DNA from: Pleurocapsa minor GSE-CHR-MK 17-07R
GTDB lineage: Bacteria; Chloroflexota; Anaerolineae; Aggregatilineales; Phototrophicaceae
NCBI GenBank assembly: GCA_019359125.1
Contig: JAHHHY010000008.1
Location: 1 to 64,000, forward strand
Length of the DNA stretch: 64,000 nucleotides
Direction: 5' to 3'
Below, piece by piece: positions 17,749-27,723 of this stretch; within the stretch, counting starts at the first letter, position 1, and each line of letters begins with the position of its first letter. Position numbers and translations under genes: made by a program. The notes below the pieces were generated by a model. The model searched no databases, was not told the origin of the DNA, and worked only from the letters and a program-made list of their open reading frames with translations.

Positions 17749-18973
17749 TCAGTTCCCCTTCATATCGTCTTGATTCGGCGCGCACATCGACGCGGCCATC
17801 GCGCAGTTCCAGCGAGAGCGCGTCGCCGGGTGAAATGTCTCCCGTCCGCGTGACCAGCGCACCGTCTTCGCGCCTGCGCACCAGCGCGTAGCCTTTTGCC
17901 AGCGGGGCATACGGGTCGCGGCCCAGCAGCGCCGCCTGTCGGCCGTGCACGCGTTCGCGGGCCAGCAGCAGCCGACCGCGCACCAGCCGCGCCGCCGTCA
18001 GTGTCAGGTCATCGAGCTGCTGGCGCAGCGTGTTGATGCGCGCCGCCGGTGACTCGCGCTCCAGCGAAAGCGTCGCCCGCGCCAGGGCATCGGCACGCAC
18101 GTCACGAGTAACCTGCATTATGGCCTGTAGCCTCCGGTATTTGTCAACCAGCGTCGCCCGCACCGTTTTCAGGTCAGGCGAGACGCGTTCGGCGGCGGCG
18201 CTGGGCGTGGGGGCGCGCTCATCGGCAGCAAAATCGACCAGCGTGGTATCGGTCTCGTGGCCGACGCCCGCGATCGTCGGGATGCGGCTGGCCGCCACTG
18301 CCCGCACCACGCGCTCGTCGTTGAAGGCCCACAGGTCTTCCAGGCTGCCGCCGCCGCGACAGATGATCAGCACGTCCACGTCGTCACGCCGGTTGATGCG
18401 CTGGATGGCGCGTACGATCTGCGGCGGGGCGTCTTCACCCTGCACCAGCGTGTGCGACACGATTACATGGCCCAGCGGAAAACGCCGCCGCAGCACCTTG
18501 AGCACATCCTGTAACGCGGCTCCGTCGCGTGAGGTGACCACGCCAATCGTCATCGGGAAACCGGGTAGCGCGCGTTTGCGCTCCGGGTCAAACAGACCCT
18601 CGGCGATGAACTGCTGGCGCAGGCGCTCATACTCGATGAAGCGCTTGCCCAGGCCTTTCGGCTCGATGCGCTCGACGATGAGTTGATAGCTGCCGCGCGG
18701 CTCATACACTTCGATGCGCCCATAGGCGATCACCTGGTCGCCCTCTTTGGGGCGATACCCACCCTGGCGTTCGACAGACTGCTTCCACATGGCCGCGTTG
18801 ATGAGCGATTTGCTGTCTTTCAGTGAAAAGTACACGTGGCCGCTGCTGGCAGGGCGAAAGCCTGAGATTTCCCCCTCGACATACACGCCAGCCAACTGGT
18901 CATTATCTTCGATCAGGGTCTTGATGATGCGCGTCAGTTTGGAAACGCTGAGGGGTTCTTGGGTGGACAGCAT
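17732..18973 (-). CDS. xseA: Exodeoxyribonuclease VII large subunit
   Basis: 413 residues, near the usual 400-450. The N-terminal OB fold (about 5-100) includes VYVEGEISGFRPASSGHVYFSLKD. The catalytic domain has the family pattern IGVVTSRDGAALQDVLKVLRRRFP, then ICRGGGSLEDLWAFNDERVVRA, then GVGHETDTTLVDFAADERAPTPSAAAE. The C-terminal coiled-coil region ends with a small beta domain (GYALVRRREDGALV). It forms the ssDNA exonuclease with XseB, which overlaps downstream. Confidence 0.95.
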   Translation of the reverse strand: MLSTQEPLSVSKLTRIIKTLIEDNDQLAGVYVEGEISGFRPASSGHVYFSLKDSKSLINAAMWKQSVERQGGYRPKEGDQVIAYGRIEVYEPRGSYQLIVERIEPKGLGKRFIEYERLRQQFIAEGLFDPERKRALPGFPMTIGVVTSRDGAALQDVLKVLRRRFPLGHVIVSHTLVQGEDAPPQIVRAIQRINRRDDVDVLIICRGGGSLEDLWAFNDERVVRAVAASRIPTIAGVGHETDTTLVDFAADERAPTPSAAAERVSPDLKTVRATLVDKYRRLQAIMQVTRDVRADALARATLSLERESPAARINTLRQQLDDLTLTAARLVRGRLLLARERVHGRQAALLGRDPYAPLAKGYALVRRREDGALVTRTGDISPGDALSLELRDGRVDVRAESRRYEGELNAKKT

Positions 18974-19087
18974 GGCCTCGCGCCAGGAATTTACGGACAG
19001 GATGGGGTGAAGTCTTTCAAGTCGCCTGTGAACACACTACAATTGTACCCAGTTTTGAACGTTGGCTAAACAATGGGGTATCACACG

Positions 19088-19387
19088 ATGGCGTATCTGA
19101 ATCAGCAGGAACGCGCTGAATTGCTGGAAAAACTGCAAAAGATGAAGTTTGGCCGTGCCAAGAACACGCTGAACCGCATGGATCCCAAGGGCAAGATGGC
19201 CTACTACCGCAACGCGCAGCAGCCGGGCGAGGTCATCACGTGCTTTGAGCTGGATGGCATGGGCACGCGCGTATTCCTGATCGAGCGTCTGGCGCACAAG
19301 CCGATGGGCGGCGCGCTGGGCCTGACCAAGTCGGAATACCAGTTCGTTGAAGTGATCGTAGAGCCGATGCCCGAAAATCGCACCTAG
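19088..19387 (+). CDS. Conserved-looking small protein of unknown function
   Basis: 99 residues. I do not recognise a family. The N-terminal half is helical and basic (QQERAELLEKLQKMKFGRAKNTLNRMDPKGKMAYYRNAQ). The second half has several beta strands (EVITCFELDGMGTRVFLIERL and YQFVEVIVEPMPE). It is soluble, with no signal. It reads like a small nucleic-acid or protein-binding module. I prefer ATG 19088, where GGGG lies about nine bases upstream, over ATG 19073 which has no ribosome-binding site. It lies divergent from xseA and 41 bases before bioY, so the two may share a transcript. Confidence 0.75.
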   Translation: MAYLNQQERAELLEKLQKMKFGRAKNTLNRMDPKGKMAYYRNAQQPGEVITCFELDGMGTRVFLIERLAHKPMGGALGLTKSEYQFVEVIVEPMPENRT

Positions 19388-19428
19388 CGCGGCTTTCTTT
19401 ACCGGATTTCTGCCAGGATAAAATCATT

Positions 19429-19977
19429 ATGCTCCGCACCGTATCGAATAACGCTTCGTCGTCGCTGGCCGTGCGCGTGGGCGGCATCTTCTTGTTTGCC
19501 GCGCTCAGCGCCGCCGCCGCCCGCATCACCATCCCGGTCGAGCCGGTCCCGTTCACCCTGCAAACATTGGCGGTGGTGCTGGCCGGTATGACGCTGGGCG
19601 CGCGTGATGGCGCATTGTCGCAGCTCATTTACGTGGCGCTGATCGCGGTCGGCCTGCCGATTGACGCGCGCGGCGTCGGCCAGGCGTCGCTGTTTGGCCC
19701 CACGGGCGGCTATCTGGTCGGCTTCATCGCGGCGGCCTTCGTCAGCGGCCTGCTGGTGGAGCGCGCCGGCGTCCGCGTGTGGCAGCGCTGGCTGGCCGGG
19801 CTGGCTGGCATGCTGGTCATCTATGCATTCGGCGCGACCTGGCTGGCGGTCTCGCGCGGGATGACGCCCGATGCGGCGTTTTCGGCGGGGGTGACCCCGT
19901 TCATCGTGGGCGACCTGGCCAAGGCGATGATCGCCGCCGGGGCGACCGAGGGCATGCGCCTGGCGCTGCGGCGTTAG
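19429..19977 (+). CDS. bioY: Biotin transporter substrate-binding subunit BioY
   Basis: 182 residues with about six membrane helices. BioY signatures are VPFTLQTLAVVLAGMTLG, the GPTGGYLVGF turn, and PFIVGDLAKAMIAA near the C-terminus. It is the S component of an ECF-type vitamin importer. No EcfA/EcfT genes are nearby, so it either uses a shared energising module elsewhere or works alone, as reported for some BioY proteins. A bidirectional terminator follows at 20001-20033. Confidence 0.93.
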   Translation: MLRTVSNNASSSLAVRVGGIFLFAALSAAAARITIPVEPVPFTLQTLAVVLAGMTLGARDGALSQLIYVALIAVGLPIDARGVGQASLFGPTGGYLVGFIAAAFVSGLLVERAGVRVWQRWLAGLAGMLVIYAFGATWLAVSRGMTPDAAFSAGVTPFIVGDLAKAMIAAGATEGMRLALRR

Positions 19978-20000
19978 CCCCCTGTAAGCCTGCATAAACA

Positions 20001-20033
20001 AAAGGGACGACCTGCACGGGCCGTCCCTTTTTG
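20001..20033. terminator. Bidirectional intrinsic terminator
   Basis: Stem AAAGGGACG (20001-20009) pairs with CGTCCCTTT (20022-20030). It is flanked by A-rich sequence on the left and TTTTT on the right, so it can serve both bioY and the convergent gene ending at 20055. Confidence 0.9.
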
Positions 20034-20054
20034 CTGTCCTGTTCCAGCGGGCGC

Positions 20055-21047
20055 CTACGGGCGTTTTTCGTCGTCGCGGTTCATACGCGAGCGCATCGCC
20101 CTGAGCGCGTCGTCGATATCGACTTTCGCCAGCTCGACCGTGGCGTCTTTCTCGATGAGCAGCTCTTTGGGCACGGGGATGCGCTTGTCGGACAGGTAAT
20201 CGACCAGCGCATCGCTGAAGCTGCGGGCGTTCGATTCCGCGCCGTAATCCTCCATCATTTCGCGCAGATGATCAATCATCCACAGATACAGGTCGCCTTC
20301 GGTGCGGTTATGGTCGTCTTTCAGCACGTTGTATTTGCGGATCAGCGTGATAGCAGGGCGATACACCTTGTCATACCAGTCGGCGGCGGCCTCCTCAATA
20401 GAGACCTCGCGCCCCTCCTGCTGGCTGAGCACGGCGCGGTGCACATGAATGTGGCCGAACAGGTCGTTGTAACGCGATGGTTCGCTGAGCGTGATCGACT
20501 GGTGCTGCGGGCGCAGGCGGGCCAGGCCGGTCTGCTCCAGAAAGGCGGCATAGGCCTCGGCGCTGTCCAGCTCTTTTTCGGTCATTTCGGCATGCAGGCT
20601 GATCGACGTGGGCAGCTCGGTCACGTGCGCCTGAATCACCTTAGAGCCCAACTGCCGCGCCACCGAGACACGATGGTTGCCATCGCGCACGAAATACACG
20701 TCGCCCACCTTGTACAGCTCGATCGGGGGCAGGCCGGTCATGCCGTTGGCCTGCGCATACACGCGGCTCCAGCGCTCCTGCATGGTGTTGCGCTTGGGCA
20801 GAAAGCTGCGCGTAAAATCTTTATAGCGGCCCACGCTGCCCACGATTTTTTCCAGCTCGACTTCCTGCGTGCCTTTGTAGTCTTCTTCGCGCAGTCGCAG
20901 TCGCGTGCGCACTTCCTCGAAGCTGAGCAGCTCGGCGGGCTTGCCGCGCACCAGGCTGAACATTTCTGACCAGAAGGCTTTCAGGCGCGCTCCCTGGAAC
21001 ACGCTCAGGCCTTCCAGATAATTCATCTTGTCTAATTCATCCGGCAT
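20055..21047 (-). CDS. ParB/DUF4032-like protein with DGNHR motif
   Basis: 330 residues, cytosolic. The recognisable core is VGDVYFVRDGNHRVSVARQLG (about 115-140), the GxHR-type nucleotide/phosphate loop of the ParB/Srx superfamily, preceded by a PPIELYKV strand. The rest is helical and charged, with long helices in the C-terminal half (EEAAADWYDKVYRPAITLIRKY). No DNA-binding HTH typical of chromosome-partition ParB is seen, so a partition role is unlikely. The DUF4032 name is from memory of the DGNHRVSVA pattern. AAGGA lies eight bases before the ATG. Confidence 0.8.
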   Translation of the reverse strand: MPDELDKMNYLEGLSVFQGARLKAFWSEMFSLVRGKPAELLSFEEVRTRLRLREEDYKGTQEVELEKIVGSVGRYKDFTRSFLPKRNTMQERWSRVYAQANGMTGLPPIELYKVGDVYFVRDGNHRVSVARQLGSKVIQAHVTELPTSISLHAEMTEKELDSAEAYAAFLEQTGLARLRPQHQSITLSEPSRYNDLFGHIHVHRAVLSQQEGREVSIEEAAADWYDKVYRPAITLIRKYNVLKDDHNRTEGDLYLWMIDHLREMMEDYGAESNARSFSDALVDYLSDKRIPVPKELLIEKDATVELAKVDIDDALRAMRSRMNRDDEKRP

Positions 21048-21233
21048 GGCAGCGATCCTTCGTCCGATGTACGCCGATGCACTGTCATCCTAATGGGCGT
21101 ATGCAATCGGGATTGATGGTCGATCTCAACAATGATTGTACCCGAATCCTTGTTTAGTATGATGGACTGCTCCGTAAATGGCTCATCGGAGATTTCAGCG
21201 ACAGGCGCGCAGACTTACGCTACACTGTGTTTT

Positions 21234-21899
21234 ATGTGGATTCGCAGACTTTTTCAGACGGGCATCCTGTTCGCTGTGCTGTGGCTGTCGGCGCTGGGCG
21301 TCATCCGTGCGCGCCCATATGACGACGCGGCCATTCGCGCTATGCTGGGCACCGACGACTGTGTCAATGTGGTGGGTGCGGCGGCGCGCCCGTGCTTCAT
21401 GGGCATCCTGGTGGGCGTGACCGTGCGCGACGAGGCGCTGGCTGTGCTGGCTGCCCATCCGTGGGTGGATGAGATTTCCGAAAGCGGCACGGTCATTTCC
21501 TGGTCATGGAGCGGGGCCCAGCCGGGCCTGATCGACGCCAGCCAGGACGGGCTGATCAGCCTGTCGTCAAATGGACGCACGCGCCAGATGCGCATCCTGA
21601 CGCGTATGGAGTTTGGCGATGTCTGGCTCAGCCAGGGCGCGCCGGACAGCGCGCTGCTGGTGCGGCCGGTCAGCCGCAGCACCGCCTACCAGATCAGCTA
21701 TTTCACCGAGGCCAACGTGCAGGCCATCACCACGCTGGACTGTCCGTCCACGCCGACCGAGTACTGGTCGCAGCAGGTGTCGCTGGGGCGCGGCGAGCTG
21801 TGGAACACCGAGTACATCAACGGTGTAGAATTCAGCATCTATAATCAGCCTGCCTGGTGGACCAACCTGCGGCGCTGCCGTCCCATGCGTGGGCCGTGA
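21234..21899 (+). CDS. Exported or membrane-anchored protein, paralogue of 22043-22843
   Basis: 221 residues, unknown function. An N-terminal hydrophobic segment (about 6-26) acts as signal or anchor. The mature part begins with two cysteines spaced as DDCVNVVGAAARPCFMGILVG, then EALAVLAAHPWVDEI, ISWSWSG, and a second half with LSQGAPDSALL and LDCPSTPTEYW. The neighbour at 22043 has the same order of motifs, so the pair arose by duplication. The frame is open from 21132, but the hydrophobic segment argues for ATG 21234. Confidence 0.75.
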   Translation: MWIRRLFQTGILFAVLWLSALGVIRARPYDDAAIRAMLGTDDCVNVVGAAARPCFMGILVGVTVRDEALAVLAAHPWVDEISESGTVISWSWSGAQPGLIDASQDGLISLSSNGRTRQMRILTRMEFGDVWLSQGAPDSALLVRPVSRSTAYQISYFTEANVQAITTLDCPSTPTEYWSQQVSLGRGELWNTEYINGVEFSIYNQPAWWTNLRRCRPMRGP

Positions 21900-21918
21900 A
21901 TGATGCGTGAAGGATTCG

Positions 21919-21947
21919 TTAATGAAACCGTAAAAAACACGTATAAT
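21919..21947 (+). promoter_or_regulatory. Predicted promoter of the 22043 gene
   Basis: TTAATG (21919-21924), a 17-base spacer and a perfect TATAAT (21942-21947). A 14-bp palindrome (21952-21965) covers the expected start site. Confidence 0.65.
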
Positions 21948-21951
21948 TTAC

Positions 21952-21965
21952 GGGTACTAGTACCC
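21952..21965. promoter_or_regulatory. Palindrome GGGTACTAGTACCC at the start site
   Basis: A perfect 14-bp palindrome starts five bases after the TATAAT box. By position it could be a repressor operator; the binding protein is unknown. Confidence 0.45.
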
Positions 21966-22042
21966 ACGTCCTACCCTGCTTCTCTGGAGTTGCCCATGAT
22001 AATGAAGATAACGGTAATGAAGCAAGGCAACGGACATTTTCA

Positions 22043-22843
22043 ATGTCAACCCAGCGCGCAACACTCACCCAGGAAATCCCCGCAGTCGTCCTGCACCCAG
22101 GTGAACTTAGCGTTGCCCGTCCGCTTCCCCTTCCTGAAGCCGTCGAACATGCAGCCGCTGCCGGTCTCTTCGGGAGCATGGCTGTGAAGCTGATTGTCGT
22201 ATTTGTGGGTGTGTTCGTCTTCGGCCTGACGGTTGTGATGGGCCAGGCCCGCGTGACCACCGACGAACTGACCGCCTCCCTGACTGAAATCCTGAACCCG
22301 CCGCTCGGCTGCTCGATGCCGTGCTGGCAGGGAATTCAGCCGAATGCCACGCCGGTTGACGAAGCTGTCGCGCTGCTGTCGGCGATGCCGTACGTGCAGG
22401 ACGTGCAGGTCAGCCCGAACATGATCTCATGGTGGTGGACGAACGACCGCCCGGAAGTGTACCAGCAGACCGGCCGCTCGTTTGACGGCCGCATGGAAGT
22501 CGCGATGGTGAACGGCACCCTGCGCGTGACCAGCATCGTGCTGGCGACGAACTTGCAGGTGGGCCAGCTGGAGCTGTCGCTGGGCACGCCCGACTCAATC
22601 ACACTGCACACCGCCCGCGCTGAAAGCGCACGCCAGGGCGATGGCATCGTGCACGTGGCGCACTACGGCGATATGAGCGCCTTCAATGTGCTGCACTGCC
22701 CGATGAGCGTCGACGAATTCTGGACGTCGCCCGTGTTCATCAGCTTTGGCCAGCCGAACCTCTCGTTCAATGGCGAAACCCACGAAGTGACCAACCTGCC
22801 CAACTGGTTCTTCCGCGACACGGCTCCCGGTTGCGGCGCGTAA
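22043..22843 (+). CDS. Membrane-anchored protein, paralogue of 21234-21899
   Basis: 266 residues. A Pro-rich cytosolic N-terminus of about 45 residues leads to one membrane helix (about 47-68), then an extracytoplasmic domain. That domain contains NPPLGCSMPCWQGIQPNATPVDEAVALL, then MPYVQDVQVSPNMISWWW, LELSLGTPDSITLH and LHCPMSVDEFW. The PCW-x-GI motif, the A-x2-LL helix, the ISWWW strand and the GxPDS turn also occur in the upstream gene. The two conserved cysteines may form a disulfide. Function unknown. A second in-frame start at 22178 would remove the cytosolic part. It has its own promoter (21919-21947) and terminator (22869-22890). Confidence 0.78.
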   Translation: MSTQRATLTQEIPAVVLHPGELSVARPLPLPEAVEHAAAAGLFGSMAVKLIVVFVGVFVFGLTVVMGQARVTTDELTASLTEILNPPLGCSMPCWQGIQPNATPVDEAVALLSAMPYVQDVQVSPNMISWWWTNDRPEVYQQTGRSFDGRMEVAMVNGTLRVTSIVLATNLQVGQLELSLGTPDSITLHTARAESARQGDGIVHVAHYGDMSAFNVLHCPMSVDEFWTSPVFISFGQPNLSFNGETHEVTNLPNWFFRDTAPGCGA

Positions 22844-22868
22844 GACCTCCTCAGTACAGATGAGTGAG

Positions 22869-22890
22869 AAACGCCCTTCGGGGCGTTTTT
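22869..22890 (+). terminator. Intrinsic terminator with TTCG loop
   Basis: AAACGCCC pairs with GGGCGTTT around a TTCG tetraloop, followed by a T run. It lies about 25 bases after the 22843 stop. Confidence 0.93.
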
Positions 22891-23012
22891 GTTTGCCTGT
22901 TAGCGGTTTATCCGGGCGCTCCAGGCGCCTGAGATTTCTGTTGGCGAAATGCCCCCTCAGTGCCACAATTCGCCCCAGCAGCCGGATTCTTTTCAAAGAA
23001 AGAGACTTTGCC

Positions 23013-24428
<1,416 letters not shown>

Positions 24429-25792
24429 GATCGACCTGCGGGGCACGGGCATACAGCATGACGCCAGTGCTCAGCACGGCCAGCCCGACGATCAGGATGA
24501 GCAGCAGGTCATAGCTGCCAGTGATGTCGAAGCTGAGCGCGGCCACCAGCGGCGCGACGGTCCCGGTGATGGTGGTGAAGATCGAGAGCACGCTGGAGAT
24601 GCGCCCGTAATGTGCGCTGCCGAAAGTCTCGGCAATCATGGACGGGCGCGCCAGCGTTTGCGCGCCATAGGCGGTGCCGAACACGACGACGAAAATAACG
24701 ATCACCAGCGGGGTGACGCCCAAAAAGAGCACCATCATGGCGGCTGCCTGCATGCTAAAAATGCCCGCCGCGATGATGCGGCTGGGCAGGCGTGAATCCA
24801 GCGGGGCGAATATCACGCGCCCCAGCACCTGCATCAGGCCGATGGCGCCGCTGGCTGCCGCGGCCGTGGATGAATCGATGCCAGAGTCGGTCAGGTAGGG
24901 GATGAAGTGCACACGGATGGCGCTGGCCGAGAATCCCGCCACGGCGAAAGCGAAGGTCATCAGCCAGAAGACGCGGCTGTGCAGCGCATGACGCAGTGTG
25001 GCATCCGGCTGAGCGGCTTTCGCGTGGACAACGCGGGTATCGTGCGCGTCGCCATCAGGAAACAGGCCGAGGTCCTGCGGACGACGGCGCAGGATGACGG
25101 CGTGTGGCAGGATGGTCGTCGCAGCCAGCAAGATGCCCAGGATCAGCGTGGCATCGCGCCAGCCATAAGTGCGCATGAGCAGATCAGACAGGGGGACAAA
25201 GATCGTGCTGGCCAGCCCGGCGGCAAAGGTAATCGTGGCCAGTGCCTTGGCGCGCTGGCGCGTGAACCAGGTCGCGGCGGCGGCAAACGCCGGTTCGTAA
25301 AACACCATCGCCCCGCAGACGCCCAGCCCGATCCAGACCAGATAAAACGCGGGCAGGGTGGTCACCTGCGACCACAGGATGACCAGGATGCTGGCGCCGA
25401 TCGAGCCTGCGGTCATCAGCGCGCGCGTGCCGTGTTTGTCCACCCACGACCCGATCGGGAAGGCCATCGCCCCGGTGACCAGCAGCGCCAGCGAAAAGCC
25501 GCCCGTCAGCTCGGCGCGGCTCCAGCCGGTATCTGCCGCCATCGGTGCCAGCATCACCGAGAACGCGTAATAGATGATGCCGTATGAAATCGTCTCGGTG
25601 ATAGCCAGCGTGAAGATGATTCTCCAGCCGTAATAACGTGGCATGCCCACGGTTACCCGGTCCTTCGTCGCGCCTGTCTGCGAAATAGGCTGTTTTCAGC
25701 CCAGGATGCCAAGTTTAGCAGCGCAAGCCGTGACCCGTCTAACGCGTGGGCTTATGTCCTTTGCCATCTGACTGGCGTGATTCCGCCGATTT

Positions 25793-27214
25793 TCAGCAGC
25801 ACTCGCTGTCACCGTCACAGCAGGCCGCTCCGGCCACCGCGATCGGCTGGATGAGCATATTCGTCAGCGGCAGCGTCCCCACGCCGATGGTCGCCAGATT
25901 CACCAGCGCGGGCTGCTGGATCTGCACAGTTGTCGGCCCACAGCACGAACCGCCTTCCAGCAGGTCAGTGCTGCATACGCCGGTTTCCGGCAGGTTGAGC
26001 TGCACGTCGCGCGCCGCTTCCCAGTCGCCGGCCAGCGCGGCCACGACCGAGCGCACCTGTTCATAGCCGGTCGCCAGCAGGAAGGTGGGGGCGCGTCCGT
26101 AGCTTTTCATGCCGACGATATAGAAGTCTTTTTCCGGCTGGCGCAGCTCGGCCTCGCCGTGCGGGCGCACCGTGCCGCAGCTGTGGATATTCGGGTCGAT
26201 CAGCGGGGCCAGCACGCGGGTGCTCTCCACCGCCGGGTCGAGGTCGAGGCGCAGCTCGCGCAGCATCGACAGGTCCGGTCGCGCGCCGGTCGCGCTGATG
26301 ACTTCATCGGCTACCAGGGTGCGGAGTCCTTCAGGCGTCTCGCCTGTCACGCGCACGTTATCGGCGGCCATGCTGATCTCGCGGATGCGGAACGGCGAGA
26401 CGATCTCGATTACGCCGTCGTCCACGTACGTCTTCAACCGCGTGCCCAGCCTGCCGCGTGCTTCAAGGGCATCACTTTCGCCGCCGCCATACACGCGCGA
26501 CATATTGCTGCCGCGCATCGCCCACTGAATCTGCGTGTCGGGCGCGTCGGCTTTCAGCTCGGCCAGCGCCAGCAGCGCATTCACGGCGGAATGTCCGCTG
26601 CCCACCACCAGCACGCGCCGGTTGGCATAGCGGTCACGCTGCTCACCCAGCGCATCGGGGATGCCATAGGCAATGTGACGGGCGGCTGCGCCGCGCTCGC
26701 CCGGCGCCGGCAGGCCATTGGCGCCCAGCGGATTGGGCTGCGTCCATGTGCCCGATGCATCGATGACGGCGCGCGCTTCGATCAGCGCCTCGCTCCCGTC
26801 TGCCGCCTGCACATGCAGCACGAACGGACCCTCGTCGCGGCCCGCGTCTTTCATCTTGTCGGCATCGCGGCGCGAGACGGCCAGCACACGCGTATTCAGC
26901 CGGATGTGGTCGCGTATTGCGGGCAGTTCGGCAAATGGGCGCAGATACTGCGTCACCAACGCCTCGCCGGTGGGCAGGTCGCCTTTCGGGGGCATGGACC
27001 AGCCGGAGTCTTCCAGCAGGCGCACCATCGCGCTGTCCACATTGAATTCCCATGGCGAGAACATGCGTACATGCGCCCACTGGCCGACGCTGGCGCCGAT
27101 TTCCGCACCCGCCTCAAATACGATTGGCGTTTCGCCGCGTTCGATCAGGTGGGCGGCAGCGGCCAATCCCACGGGACCCGCGCCAATGACCGCAACCGGA
27201 AGCTGATTCTTCAT
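25793..27214 (-). CDS. FAD-dependent oxidoreductase (CzcO/ArsO-like) with Cys-rich tail
   Basis: 473 residues. The FAD-binding motif is VIGAGPVGLAAAAHLIERG at the N-terminus; the NADPH Rossmann motif is VLVVGSGHSAVNALLAL at about 200. The intervening sequence WAHVRMFSPWEFNVD resembles CzcD-associated flavoproteins. The C-terminal 60 residues carry CC pairs: GGSCCGPTTVQ and AACCDGDSECC. These could bind a soft metal or arsenical. It is transcribed away from an arsR gene, with two shared operators between them. That context suggests a role in metalloid or metal resistance, but the substrate is inferred only. Confidence 0.88.
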   Translation of the reverse strand: MKNQLPVAVIGAGPVGLAAAAHLIERGETPIVFEAGAEIGASVGQWAHVRMFSPWEFNVDSAMVRLLEDSGWSMPPKGDLPTGEALVTQYLRPFAELPAIRDHIRLNTRVLAVSRRDADKMKDAGRDEGPFVLHVQAADGSEALIEARAVIDASGTWTQPNPLGANGLPAPGERGAAARHIAYGIPDALGEQRDRYANRRVLVVGSGHSAVNALLALAELKADAPDTQIQWAMRGSNMSRVYGGGESDALEARGRLGTRLKTYVDDGVIEIVSPFRIREISMAADNVRVTGETPEGLRTLVADEVISATGARPDLSMLRELRLDLDPAVESTRVLAPLIDPNIHSCGTVRPHGEAELRQPEKDFYIVGMKSYGRAPTFLLATGYEQVRSVVAALAGDWEAARDVQLNLPETGVCSTDLLEGGSCCGPTTVQIQQPALVNLATIGVGTLPLTNMLIQPIAVAGAACCDGDSECC

Positions 27215-27257
27215 GCTGTTCTGCCTTTAACGTATTGATGAATATCGATTTAATGCC

Positions 27258-27286
27258 AGTGTATGCAAAATATCGACCTCTGTCAA
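27258..27286 (-). promoter_or_regulatory. Promoter of the flavoprotein with ArsR operator
   Basis: On the minus strand, TTGACA (27286-27281), a 17-base spacer and TACACT (27263-27258). The left ArsR operator (27272-27287) covers the -35 box and half the spacer. Confidence 0.7.
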
Positions 27287-27293
27287 TATGTCA
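27270..27293. promoter_or_regulatory. ArsR operator, left copy
   Basis: The core is ATCGAC-CTCT-GTCAAT (27272-27287), one mismatch from a perfect 6-4-6 palindrome. The 24-bp block recurs inverted at 27322-27345 with two differences. Confidence 0.75.
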
Positions 27294-27320
27294 GTTTGAG
27301 CGATAGCCCACGCCCGTCGC

Positions 27321-27348
27321 TTGACACATCGACAGAGGTCGATATGAT
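27321..27348 (+). promoter_or_regulatory. arsR promoter with operator filling the spacer
   Basis: TTGACA (27321-27326), a 16-base spacer and TATGAT (27343-27348). The spacer contains the perfect palindrome ATCGAC-AGAG-GTCGAT (27328-27343). The expected start site falls at about 27355, on the ATG itself, so the arsR mRNA is probably leaderless. Confidence 0.75.
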
Positions 27349-27354
27349 TAGGGT

Positions 27355-27699
27355 ATGAAACCAGATAAACTGCTGTTTGCCAAAGCGCTTGCCGATGAAA
27401 CCCGCCAGGAGATTATGTCTCACCTGTGCTGCGTGTGGCTGAGCGTAAACGACCTCGTGGAAAAGATGGACGGCAAGGTCAACCAGCCGACGGTGAGCCA
27501 TCACCTCAAGAAGCTGGAGGAGGCCGAGCTGGTCTATGTGCGTGAGGAAGGCCGTCACCGCTTTTACACGCTCAACCAGGAGCAGTTCACCATGTGCTGC
27601 GGCCTGCTGGTGCAGAGCTTCGCGCCCAACTATGCCGAAAAAGTGATCACCCTCGACGAAATCACGACCGGCCCGTCAAAGACCACACTTCTCCCCTGA
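27355..27699 (+). CDS. ArsR-family metal/metalloid-sensing repressor
   Basis: 114 residues, standard ArsR/SmtB winged helix. LLFAKALADETRQEIMSHL leads to a Cys-Cys pair (CCVWLSVNDLV) near the helix that holds the CxC sensor in classical ArsR. The recognition helix is NQPTVSHHLKKLEEAELV and the wing is VREEGRHRFYTLN. Another Cys pair (MCCGLL) lies in the C-terminal helix. It is expected to bind the two palindromes upstream and to be released by As/Sb or a soft metal. No ribosome-binding site precedes the ATG, in line with leaderless expression. It is divergent from the Cys-tailed flavoprotein. Confidence 0.9.
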   Translation: MKPDKLLFAKALADETRQEIMSHLCCVWLSVNDLVEKMDGKVNQPTVSHHLKKLEEAELVYVREEGRHRFYTLNQEQFTMCCGLLVQSFAPNYAEKVITLDEITTGPSKTTLLP

Positions 27700-27723
27700 A
27701 AAACGAGTATCAGCCGATGGTTT

